Shown here one piece after another: positions 33,278-42,833 of a stretch of 64,000 nucleotides of DNA. The notes under the pieces are model-generated. The model made no database searches. It saw only the letters and a program-made list of their open reading frames with translations, and was not told the DNA's origin. The DNA lies in NCBI GenBank assembly GCA_963565915.1, contig OY751496.1, positions 620,001 through 684,000 of the forward strand. Direction: 5' to 3'. This DNA comes from Entoloma clypeatum. Lineage: Eukaryota > Basidiomycota > Agaricomycetes > Agaricales > Entolomataceae. Both the position numbers and the translations under genes were made by a program. Every line of letters begins with the position of its first letter. Position 1 is the first letter of the stretch.

Positions 33278-34398
33278 CTAGGCCTGTAGAAGGCTCATGG
33301 CGGTCACGATGTTTGCCATCGTGGGGCGAGCGCTGGGATCAAAATTCCAGCACCTCTGGATGAGATGCCACCGATCGTCGACGATAACTGCGGGCTGGGG
33401 AATGCGAGAATGTCCGTATTTTCCAATCTCAGATAGCGTGGCGAAAGAAAAGCGCCTCCATCCAAAAGGTGCGACGCCGGTGAGTACCTACAGGTTGCTA
33501 TTAGCACAGAGATCCCTAAAACGATAACGCCAAAAACATGCCGCATAAAGTGTTGAACCAAACGCGTACACGTCCGTGGCCTCGGTAGGCCCCCCGGAGC
33601 CATCTATCTTCACGAACTCCGGCGCCTGGTATGTAAACGATTCTTGAATAGGGATAAACGGAATATGTGAACACGCTTCAGTAAATGCAGCGGTGTTTGT
33701 GACAGCAGCTTGGCCGTTGCCCTCGATGACTATATTTCCCTGTGATTGGTGGTAAATAAGAGGGGAGGATGTTCAGAATGAAGATGCGCACAGCGAAGAC
33801 AAGCCCGTGAACCACACCATGGTCGTGGAGATGGGCGAGGGCCATGGCAACTTGTGTCATCTGCAGACGAGTAAAGCCAGAACTCCTTAGAGAGCGAGAT
33901 GTAGAACTTGAAAGGAAAGTAGCTACCCAAGTAAGCCGCGGCGCAAGAGGACGCCGTCTCACATAGCTTAGAATGTTCTCGCTTTTGTAGCGAGGTGCCA
34001 AGATGTCGTGGACGCCGACTGCCAGGAACGGCGTGATATGTTCGTGGCTAGCGGCCAATGGATTGGCAGATTGTTGGAGTCGAATGGCATCCAGCATCTA
34101 CCGTGACACAAGAAACACGTTGAGGGGATGGCGTGTCACTCAAGTGTCGCTCATTTTGGAGTGATAATTCACGTACTTCGTTGAAAACCACTTGCTGTGG
34201 AGCTGAATGGAGAGGATGAATTCCATACTTCTTGATGACTCGCTATCCGTGCGGCGAGGTCAGAAACAGGTGTATAACATTCATAAGGCTGCGACATACA
34301 TTGAGGGACTCGGAGGGGTCTTGGGCGTTGTCAACTGGGATCGAGAGAATTTCATGCAGAGGAGTAGTCAGGCTGCCTACAGGACTGAGGAAGGCCAT
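33278..34398 (-). CDS. TKL-type pseudokinase (copy 3, apparently intact)
   Basis: ATG 34398 to TAG 33278, six exons joining in frame. Start MAFLSPVGSL, then LHEILSIPVDNAQDPSES aligns with copy 1. Next come RVIKKYG, MLDAIRLQQSANP ... HEHITPF, APRLTW, MTQVAMALAHLHDHGVVHGLVF, GNIVIEGNGQAAVTNTAAF, YQAPEFVKID, DVYAFGSTLYA, IPQPAVIVDDRWHLIQRCW and DPSARPTM. HGD is HGL and DFG is NTA, so both catalytic aspartates are missing, as in copy 1. The intron after STLYA starts GC (GCATGT) where copies 1 and 2 have GT. With a GC-AG intron the gene stays intact. No glycine loop or VAIK lysine is seen. About 290 residues. Confidence 0.68.
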
Positions 34399-35975
34399 GA
34401 TGATATCTAGTGGGATGGGGAAGAGGGGTTACCAATTGCCAACAAATGGTCGGCTTTATAGCGTCGATCTTCGATTACTATCGAAGTCTGAGGCGATGGA
34501 GTTAGTTACTTCTCCGTACCGGAGTGGAACACGCATGCGGTTGAATAGGGTCGGTTTGGGGAATTTGCCATGTGTCGGTTCGCTCTAATCACTCCGGCAC
34601 CAACAGGTGTTTCCGAGAGAAATACCGCTCGAGAAACGTATTTTGTGATCGGATTTTCTAAAAAGAACACTCAAGCGTCCTTGCAGTGAATGGCTCCTGA
34701 TAGAATTTCTTGGAACTTCGGTGTGACGCGAGCGTTTGACACACGAGTTGGAACGCATTCCGAGAGATCAGGACTCTCATTGTGGCAAGTGCATATTCAG
34801 CAAACATGGGCTGCTGATCTGCAACACGCATGCCGCGACACCGCGACTTTCTGCCAATTGGATATCAAATACTGGAAATAATAAACGAGTTTTATTACGT
34901 ACTGGTACTATGTCACCAAGGGGCAAAGGTACATGTAGGTATCCTCTTCCTGTGGGAATGTTTGATCCCTTCGTAAGCAAGTGAAGGCCCGCAATTTTGG
35001 ATCTTACGAGAAGGTGCCCTGATCAGTGATCAAGGTAGCCTTGTAATTTGGACATCTGAACAGTGGCAGTAGCCGGTTCATGGTGGAGTGGGACATAGGA
35101 ATTTTCCGGACCGGCTAAGTCACCATTAGGGGAAGGTCCTGTCGATCGTTCACGTTTTTTGGACCTTCCAAATTGTCGGCGAACTCTCGAAGTCCTGTCC
35201 CGGCTCTTTCTCGGACCTTTTGCCTCACGTACGAACCAAGAATCATTGATTATCATTATTCAACCTCGAAACATTGTGGAAGCTGCGCTGATGCCACTTC
35301 CGTGCTTGTGGAGGTAAAAGGGATCGCGAATGCCAGGCGCAATCGTCGCGGAATGAAATAACTGTCAAAACGGAATAAGTGAAATAAGCCACTAATGGTT
35401 TTTCTTCGCACCTGACTTTTTGACATCCAATGCATGGCACGCAATCAAGGACCTTCTAAGAAGAATTAATATTCACACCCACCCCGTGGTTGCGAATTTG
35501 TCGGAAAACCTAAGACAATTCAATGGCTCCTCGTGGTACTCGAAGCATGGCTTGAGCATGATGAGGTTGACGCCTCGTGGCCTGTATGAGTGTCGTACGA
35601 CTGCCCGCCGTTACCTACAAACGGGCAGTCATGATATAGTTGCCTTCCCGAGTACCAGCCTGATTATTGTATACTCCATGATGAATGGTATGAGCAGTTG
35701 AACTTAAACTTGAACATGGTCCACAAGGGTTAAGACTCACAGTAATTCGAGAGAAAAACCGTCAAGATCGGAGACGTTGAGGCGATATCCACAAACTTGG
35801 GAATTGGATAATGGAGCGGAAAACTCAACATTCAACTAACTTTCGATCCGCTGAGAATCATACTCTTTCGATAGCTCGATGGAGATACTGGGTCACCCAA
35901 CGACCAGCGAATTTAGAAACATCATCAAACTTACTTTTCAAGTTTTCAACTTCTGACGGGTCAGACTCGGGTCGG
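34399..35975. other. no recognisable gene
   Basis: No supported gene between pseudokinase copy 3 and the first hAT-like element. Confidence 0.45.
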
Positions 35976-35983
35976 ACGGATTA

Positions 35984-36936
35984 TAGCGCTGGGTGAGAAT
36001 GGTTTTTCCAGATGTTGAAAACATGAGGTTGTGAGAGGCCTCCATGTGAGGTGTTTTTCACACGTTAATAACTGTGAAAAACACATTTGCAAAGTTTTCG
36101 GTAAAGACAGTGCGTTTTCGGCTGTAGAACTAAATAATCTGCCCTTTTCAGCAGTAATCCGCTACGTTCCACTCTTCTGGAGTACCCGCCAGCCCATCCG
36201 ACTCACGGAGAGCATTGGAATTGCCTCGGCCGCCCACGATTGAGACCTCTTTGTCACCCCCAAGATACTTCATGAGAGCCGCGAGGGAAGGACTATCCAA
36301 CTTCACGTAGTCAGCTATCTTCCATCGGGTATTACACCTGACAATCTTTGGATCATCAAGATTTGCAGCATCGACTCGATCCGACTCAACTGGGCCTTTC
36401 TCTCCAACCTCAGAGCATGACGCAGGCCCTCTCCCGTTAACTTCTCTGCCAAACTGGAACGTCCCGGCAAGGTTTCGGTTTCATCATGTGTCACGGGTGG
36501 CTAAATTAATGCAGGGATTGAATTGGGATAAGAAGCAGAGATATCAATTAACTCTATCAGATCAGACGTACGTCAGGCCATGGGATATTCTCTTTTTCAT
36601 CAGTACGGCGCTGCCAAACGTCGCACAAGCGACCCATGTGCGAGATCCACACCTTCCTTTCTGGGCTGCTATCATCGGGAATCGTCACCTCCACGAGTTT
36701 GATGAGTGTGATGAGCTCGGCAGAGCTCGTCTCGATAAAGTTGCGGTGAGCCTGAAGAAGGACTGTTTTCTGTTCAGTGGAAAGCATCCCTGGTGTGAAT
36801 TTTAATGGCATGAAACTGCGCTTCACATTTCTCACACGGTGCTTGGAGGTCCTCAATGTTAAAAACGTTAAAAACATGTTAAAAACATGTGAAAAACACC
36901 GATGTTTTTAACATCTGTGTTTCTCACCCAGCGCTA
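35984..36936. mobile_element. hAT-like non-autonomous DNA transposon with 8-bp target duplication
   Basis: Terminal inverted repeat TAGCGCTGGGTGAGAA at 35984-35999 is exactly matched in inverse complement at 36921-36936. The 8-bp ACGGATTA flanks both ends (35976-35983 and 36937-36944). An 8-bp duplication with a TAG-starting inverted repeat is typical of hAT elements. Several maaaaac/gtttttn subterminal repeats (gttaaaaac, gtgaaaaac) lie inside both ends. No transposase domain is recognised, so it would need one supplied elsewhere. It carries a gene-like reading frame, described separately. Confidence 0.85.
36148..36811 (-). CDS. spliced gene-like frame carried inside the hAT-like element
   Basis: Minus strand: exon 36572-36811 (MPLKFTPGMLSTEQK ... 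ENIPWPD), GTACGT donor, intron 36454-36571, exon 36148-36453 (FGREVNGRG ... ADYVKLDSPSLAALMKYLGG ... EEWNVADYC, stop). The two exons join in phase 0 to give 181 residues with ordinary codon use. I do not recognise transposase motifs or any other family. It may be a captured host-gene fragment, a degenerate part of a transposase, or an element-specific protein. The acceptor choice is an inference from frame. Confidence 0.4.
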
Positions 36937-36944
36937 ACGGATTA

Positions 36945-38016
36945 GCTAGCGGCTGAGGTGACTGACAGTCGTGGTTCTCGACTGGTGACGTAAAGTTTCA
37001 AGCACACCTGAAGAAAAGATAAGTATTCCGCTCAGTAAGGAAACCTAGAAAATAAATATTTGACCTCTTTCTCAGTCCGTCAGTACATGCCATATGCTTG
37101 ATCGAGAAAGGCATCCCCGGTTGGAAGACAAAGAACAGGCAACCTGCGTACAATGGGCGCCTGCAGTGCAACCCTGCAGAGCAAAATTACAAGACGGTTT
37201 TCTTGATTGGGAAGAATGGAGTGCGCTGCTTCAAACCACGTTAATATATGTTTGCATTGACTGGTCCGCGTCGATCTAAGATGCCGCGTAAAATGGTATG
37301 ATATGAAGAATGGAAGAATGTGGTGCTCTGAGGATTGAACCCTCGCGAGGCACGAGCCATGAGAAAGCCACAGAGCGGGGTCTTTGGTGTTTCGCCCTTG
37401 CGAAGGGGTTCATCAGAGGGCTTAACCGCTACCCTAACACTCCGTGATGGCAGATCCCCACTACCTATTTTTGGATGCAACCTAACAGTGAGACCATCAC
37501 GTGCCAGGTTATAGGTATAATGTATGGGTTACGTCTCATGCTCCCTATGATGGAACAGTGGCTATGCTACAATGAGCCGACTGACGACGTACTGCTATAT
37601 CCCAAGGGATCACTCCCACAGGGATGACTTTTCGTGGTGTCTGTTTCTCATTCCCACGGCCACATTCAGGCTCAGTCGGCAGTCTCCGAAGATCGTGACG
37701 AAAGTGCAACAAAGATGGAAGATTACAACCTTACCTCGTGCATAATCGATGAATCAGGGTGAGCGTGTCAGGGGTACTCCGACGGTGCGGATTACAAACT
37801 AGAGTTTGGGAACATGGAACACTTGGGAGGGGTCACAATGGATCGGAGACTGGAATTCGGAGGAAATGTTAACAACCTGCTAAAAATCAACTAGAAACTG
37901 GCTGCAGCTAAGTGGGTTAGTAATTGATAGGTGTTGAAATAAGCACAAGGCGGACAAAATTTCAAGGCATGGCAGCCAAGTTGAACTCACCCACTCTCGT
38001 GACACGTACGGGGTTA
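36945..38016. other. no recognisable gene
   Basis: Spacer between the two hAT-like elements. A short tRNA-like T-arm at about 37.33 kb was considered and rejected. Confidence 0.4.
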
Positions 38017-38024
38017 AAAGGGGG

Positions 38025-39146
38025 CAGTGTTGTTACTGACCCGGGTTATAAACTTTTGGGTCAGTGAGGGTCATTTGAGGATTGAAATGACCGTCTCTGA
38101 CCCAGGGTCAGTTGGGTCAAAAGGTCCAAACCATGAAAAAATTGATTTAGGAGTGAAATAACGACGGTCAGTAGTCTACTTCGTCAAATCTATGGGGCAG
38201 GACGGGGATAAGACACCATCTGGCCCATTTACAAGACCATCTGTACGAGTAGCTTCCCGCTGGTTATCTAATTGGGTAAGTAACTCATAAAAGACCATTT
38301 CTTCGTGGTAGTGTTTTTTCCCAGTATCCCAAAACATGTTCCACCCCTTCTCGACAGACCAGTTGAATAGATCTTCGATAGTGAAATGGTACTTCTTCCC
38401 AAAGTAAACGTGGATCTAAAGGGTTTTCAGATAGTTGTCTGGTGAAAGATTTCATGGAAAGCCAACCTGCCGCGTTGTGCGCGTCGAATGTCCAACTGGT
38501 TCCGAATCGACAATGGCGTTCTCAGGCTCTTCTTCGTCTGCATCCAAATCCGAATCGGCATCGGCAGCCGCTCCCATCTGCTGCGCTAACGTCGTGAAGG
38601 ATTGGGCGGGCAGCATTCGGGTATCTCCTGGGCTGGTGTCATCTTCGCCCCAATGCCAGGATTTGCTACGCATGATGTTGTGTGAATTCGGAACAACTAG
38701 TATGCCAAAGGTGTGTAGACAAAGGTTAAAAAATGAGTATATTGAATGAAGGGAATTATGACTATGGATTCACCTCAGCGTTTGTTTGTTAACGGCTGAG
38801 GTGCAAGTACGACAAGCACGCAGTATTTGTGCTAGCGCTACGAGGGTCAGGTACACAAAGTGGAGAAGCAGATGATGCCAAAAGGTAAAAAGGTAAAAAA
38901 CCATGTGGTTGGGAACAACGATACAGGCACAGACCAAGCCCGAGAGGCGGGAAAAAGGTCAGCTGCATGCTGTGGGTGCCAAGGAGACGGGTACACATGA
39001 ACCCAAAATGGGGCCGAGCCAATGCGGAGCCCATTAAGGACTGACCCGACTGACCCGCCGAACTCCCAGATTTGAATTGACTGACCGACTGACCGGTTAT
39101 AACCCGGGTTAGTCATTTGAGTTTTGACGGGTCAGTAACAACACTG
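38025..39146. mobile_element. second hAT-like DNA transposon with 8-bp target duplication
   Basis: CAGTGTTGTTACTGACCCG at 38025-38043 is repeated in inverse complement at 39128-39146. AAAGGGGG is duplicated on both sides (38017-38024 and 39147-39154). CAGTG-type ends with an 8-bp duplication indicate hAT. Many ggtca/tgacc motifs cluster inside both ends, as expected of subterminal transposase-binding sites. The 1,122-bp length is too short for a complete transposase. Termini and duplication are perfect, so the insertion looks fairly young. Confidence 0.88.
38160..38680 (-). CDS. gene-like exons inside the second hAT-like element
   Basis: On the minus strand an acidic exon (MRSKSWHWGEDD ... 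DADSDLDADEEEPENA ... STRTTRQ) is followed, after a plausible short intron, by HVYFGKKYHFTIEDLFNWSV ... FYELLTQLDNQRE, ending at a stop near 38166. The second piece looks like ordinary folded protein. I do not recognise the hAT dimerisation motif or any other domain. It may be a remnant of a transposase or captured sequence. Exon borders are tentative. Confidence 0.3.
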
Positions 39147-39154
39147 AAAGGGGG

Positions 39155-39418
39155 TGACACGGGGTTCCATGCTGGCGGGTTGTTTACGCTTGAACCACAG
39201 GAGGTACAAAGGAATAATGATGATGGATGTGCGCGGGCATTACTAACTGTTTGGACCAAGGTTTGAACGCGACAACTTGGCGAGGTCCAGTAAGAGCCAT
39301 GCCACGTGATGTCCGAGTCATGGAAACGTTCCTTCAACCTGCTCCAGCTACGCAATTGAATACTTATCGTTGGCATCAATAATGCCTTGATCATTTTCAT
39401 TCTTGCCTCGTACGTATT
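39155..39418. other. short spacer
   Basis: Nothing supported. Confidence 0.4.
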
Positions 39419-40350
39419 AAACTATACCCAACATTTGAAATAGTGTTAAGGCCATCTTTGATGATTTCGACTGCGGGCTGCGGGATCCTTGTGTCCCTTC
39501 CAATCTCAGCTATCATGGCTAAGAACGAACGTTTCGAAGTTAAGAAGTGAACCAAACACATACACATACATTTCTTCGGGGAGGGGTCAAAAACATCCAT
39601 CTTGACAAACTCCGGTGATTTGTAGATGAATGATTCCTGTATTGCAATCGACAGAATATAGCGGGGGAAGGTTCTGCGTCCTTTCGGTGTATGCGACGGT
39701 ATTTGTCACTGTGGGTGCATTATCGTTCTTAACGAGAACATTGCATTAGATGAGTAGGAAAGAAGGACGTGCTCAGGGCGGGCATACGCACGGGGAAGAT
39801 ATTCCCATGGGCGACATCATGATCGTGGAGATGCGTGCTATTGCAACCCGGATCATCTGTATGAAAGAGGTTGAACTCTAGAACAAGCATATGTGGGAAA
39901 TGGGAAACCTATGTAAGCCGAGGCATGTGGGGGTGCCGTTTCACGCAACTGAAGATATCTTCATTCTTGTAGCGTGGGGGCCTGCCGTGACCCAAGATGT
40001 CGTCGACGCTCACAACCGAAAACCGAGTGGATGTTCGTGGTCAAAGGCGGCAGGAGTTGTTTGAGTAGGATGGCAACCAGCATCTATTATGGACACCGAA
40101 AGAGAGATACAAAATGCAGGAGATTATATTCGGATAATAATTGACTTACCGTGCTTGAAGCTTCCCGCTGCACAACCGAATCAAAGTGATACATTTTCAT
40201 GACCCTCTGCTGGGGGCGAATGGACAACGTTCATGAGACCGGGGACTGATGCGGATCGAAGGTTCTTGCGCAATACAGAGGACAACGACAAGGGCCTCGT
40301 GGAGGGGCGAGGTACGAGACGCCCAGATACAGGCATATTGATGACCTACA
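39419..40350 (-). pseudogene. TKL-type pseudokinase, degenerate (copy 4)
   Basis: Recognisable family blocks on the minus strand in the usual order: PLHEALVV ... IAQEPS, then HLHDHDVAHGNIFP, NVLVKNDNAPTVTNTVAYTE, a QITGVCQDG trace of the APEF region in a shifted frame, and IAEIGRDTRIPQPAV. Frameshifts separate the blocks and the C-terminal RCW-DP-ARPTM exon is missing. HGD is HGN and DFG is NTV. It confirms that the substitutions at the catalytic positions are shared by all copies, including dead ones. Confidence 0.6.
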
Positions 40351-41031
40351 AAAACAGAAGGTTCATCAGTGGAAGAAGTCGACGGCCTGGGAGACAAGCA
40401 TACATGACTGAAAGAGATAATAGCGAAGATCTAACGGAGCCAATGGCAGGGAAACCTCCGACTCAGGATGGGGGGGTTGGCAAAGGGTTTGTGCCATGTA
40501 AGGCCATGTATGCTATTTTAGGGCTTCTGTCACTTTCCAAGTTTCACGCAAATAAGTCATGGAAGGTAGATAGATAGAGATAGATTAAGCATACGTGGGG
40601 GCGGTTTAGATATCGGGGTGGTCGTGGTCCCGAGTTCCGTCCTGCTGGTCCAGATCCACCATGATGAACCTTCCTGAAGGGGTTCCGGATGTCCACCCAG
40701 CTGAGCCAGCTCTAAGCATGAGAATGAAGGGTGACGAGGCTTTTCGTCCAACTTGCTGATGAAGCATGAAGAGATGGGCCCATCGATGAGGGAAACTACA
40801 TGGAAGAAAGGGATTTGAAGGTCCGCGGTCGTTCAAGCAAGCTATGTCCGCACCTGTTTTGGTCGATGTGCCCAAATGGATCATGTTCGAACGAAGATTC
40901 TGAATTCGCTGGGGTCAAAGTTGCAAAGAAACATTTATTACAGAGCATTTTGTATTATGTAATATAATATAAATATCTTAGTCTATTATCTAACGCACTG
41001 AGCTGCCGATTCCAACCATACTTACGCGCAT
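40351..41031. other. no recognisable gene
   Basis: AT-rich stretch near 40.93-40.99 kb may belong to the promoter of the next gene. Nothing else supported. Confidence 0.4.
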
Positions 41032-41733
41032 ATGCCCCCACGACCTGCTTTCCGTGACGACTACTATGAATCTTACACTCGAAAATGCCTAGTACTACCC
41101 TCCGATGGTTCAGAGCCACGGCTCGTCGACATGACCATTCGAACTGCCACTCAGGATGATATCAGCATCTCCACGCTCTACAATCGCACTCTGGATTTGG
41201 TTGTCCCATACGGAAATCAGTATCGCAAAACCAGGGTCTGGTCTGTATTAGAAGCTGGCCCGGGAAGACATGTGCTCTACTCCAATATGTCGCCGAAGCT
41301 GCCATTGAATCAATGTGCCGCTCGTATAGTTGATGTCAACCCAGACCATCTTGGATCCAATTTGTTCTGGAGAGGCGATGTAGTAGTGATGAGGTATGAG
41401 ACGCAAGACGACATCCACATAAATTGCCAAAATGTGGATGTCTCCTCGACGGGTGCCGTGGAAGAGCTCCTTAGAGGCGCTTATATGACGGGACGTCTAG
41501 AGCAGGAGTTGACTCAAGATGAGTCTCAATGTAAGTAGAAGTAGCGATCTCGTCGTACCAGATCTGATCTTTTCATAGGGCAATTTTATTCCTCACAATA
41601 TTGCAATTGGACATCGCGTTCATATGCGACGATCAGTGGAAATCATCCATATTGGGGTGAAGACTGGAGAAGAGCAGAAGGTTCGGCATCTCCAATCGAT
41701 TCAGCTATCTGTTCTGATCCACTACACCAATAA
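41032..41733 (+). CDS. protein of unknown function
   Basis: Exon 41032-41530 from the ATG (MPPRPAFRDDYYESYTRKCL...), 48-nt GT-AG intron 41531-41578, exon 41579-41733 (WQFYSSQYCNWTSRSY ... DPLHQ, stop); 217 residues, in frame. No signal peptide or membrane segment. Predicted as a compact, beta-rich soluble protein from its alternating pattern. I do not recognise the family. It lies about 90 bp upstream of the F-box-like frame on the same strand, so the two could be parts of one locus, but the stop codon separates them in this model. Confidence 0.5.
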
Positions 41734-41777
41734 GCTGAATTTTTGGATCACATTAACGAGCTGAGAGAGTACACTGG

Positions 41778-42833
41778 GTGCGATCTGTAACCCCGACCCA
41801 TTTTATTTTGTTGACCTTGGATGGCAGTCGTAGTCCCATTTCAAACAATCTGTTCTCCTGGGGTCCTTTTGGCCTCCTAAGGACGGCGTCCAAGAGTATC
41901 TTGAAAGCCTTGCCGGCGTATTTCTCATTCTCCCGTCATTCTCCGGGCCTTCCACTCCCCCCTGAATTGGAACGGAGAATTTTTGAGACGTGCGCTCGAA
42001 ACAATAGGAAAATTTGTTGTACACTTGTCCTTGTCGCACGCAGAGTACGTGACTGGTACGTGATTTTGAGTATGCTACGACAAAGCCTTTATCCTGAATA
42101 TTGTTCACTCAGGATTGATCCAATTCTATATGAAACTATAATTCTCGACGGATCATTTGCAGAGAAATCGAACTTCAATCTGTTCATGGCCAACATTGAT
42201 TGCAAACCACCTGGATTTTATGCCCAGCATGTAAAGAACCTCTGGATTCTAGCAGGCGACGATCCAGATGCCTTCGAGCGCATTTTGACCATGTGCAGTG
42301 GTGTCGAAAATTTGGTGTCATTCCCCATTAGACAGAGTATTAACCATCCATTCATACCCTTCCTAGAGCATGCGAGTGCAGGGAGCCACTTGCGCAGGCT
42401 GACTTGCCGTCTTGAACATACTATCTTCCCACCGTTGTCAACCAACCAAAACTTTCAACATGCCTGCTTTGCAAATCTTACGCACCTTCACTTATATGAT
42501 GAAGCCGAGGAGTGGTCTGCGTACACGGGATTCGAGTACCTTCGCTCGCTAACGCATCTTGCTCTCGCATGCTGTGGACCAGAAGCATTGGCTATTGTTA
42601 CGCCAAAACTTCCCGCCCTCGAATACGTGGCACTCTGCAGCCATAAATCTGGTGGCTTTCACATCCCAACAATCAATAAGGGAGTCGCTGTAGAGGTATA
42701 CGGAATTGAAGTGGTATGGGTCGATGGTCTGACCAGGGATGATTGGGAACGTGGGACGGCAGGTAGAGGAGACTTCTGGGACCTAGTGGAACGAGAAGTC
42801 GCCAAGCGCCGAGCCAAAACGGTGAATGGATGA
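41778..42833 (+). CDS. F-box-like protein of basidiomycete type
   Basis: Two exons: up to 42055, 57-nt intron 42056-42112, then 42113-42833 (TGA). Splicing yields LPPELERRIFETCARNNRK ... VRDWIDPILYETIIL, an F-box-like helical start followed by the W-x-x-P-x-L-Y motif common to basidiomycete F-box-like proteins. The rest is a weak leucine-rich pattern (NLTHLHLYDEAEEW, SLTHLALACCGPEAL). Such proteins may act as substrate receptors of SCF ubiquitin ligases. No ATG is present in frame at the beginning of exon 1, so the start is missing or in an upstream exon. The intron is a multiple of three and stays open if unspliced. Confidence 0.6.
   Translation: MRSVTPTHFILLTLDGSRSPISNNLFSWGPFGLLRTASKSILKALPAYFSFSRHSPGLPLPPELERRIFETCARNNRKICCTLVLVARRVRDWYVILSMLRQSLYPEYCSLRIDPILYETIILDGSFAEKSNFNLFMANIDCKPPGFYAQHVKNLWILAGDDPDAFERILTMCSGVENLVSFPIRQSINHPFIPFLEHASAGSHLRRLTCRLEHTIFPPLSTNQNFQHACFANLTHLHLYDEAEEWSAYTGFEYLRSLTHLALACCGPEALAIVTPKLPALEYVALCSHKSGGFHIPTINKGVAVEVYGIEVVWVDGLTRDDWERGTAGRGDFWDLVEREVAKRRAKTVNG

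Noticed and set aside
36488..36805. Plus-strand 105-codon frame inside the first hAT-like element
   Set aside because: It overlaps the better-supported minus-strand spliced frame and shows no domain.
37319..37445. tRNA-like sequence on the minus strand (gagggttcaatcctc and an AGGG...CCCT arm)
   Set aside because: The T-arm pairing is off register for a canonical tRNA, the acceptor ends do not pair well, and no anticodon arm of normal size can be drawn.
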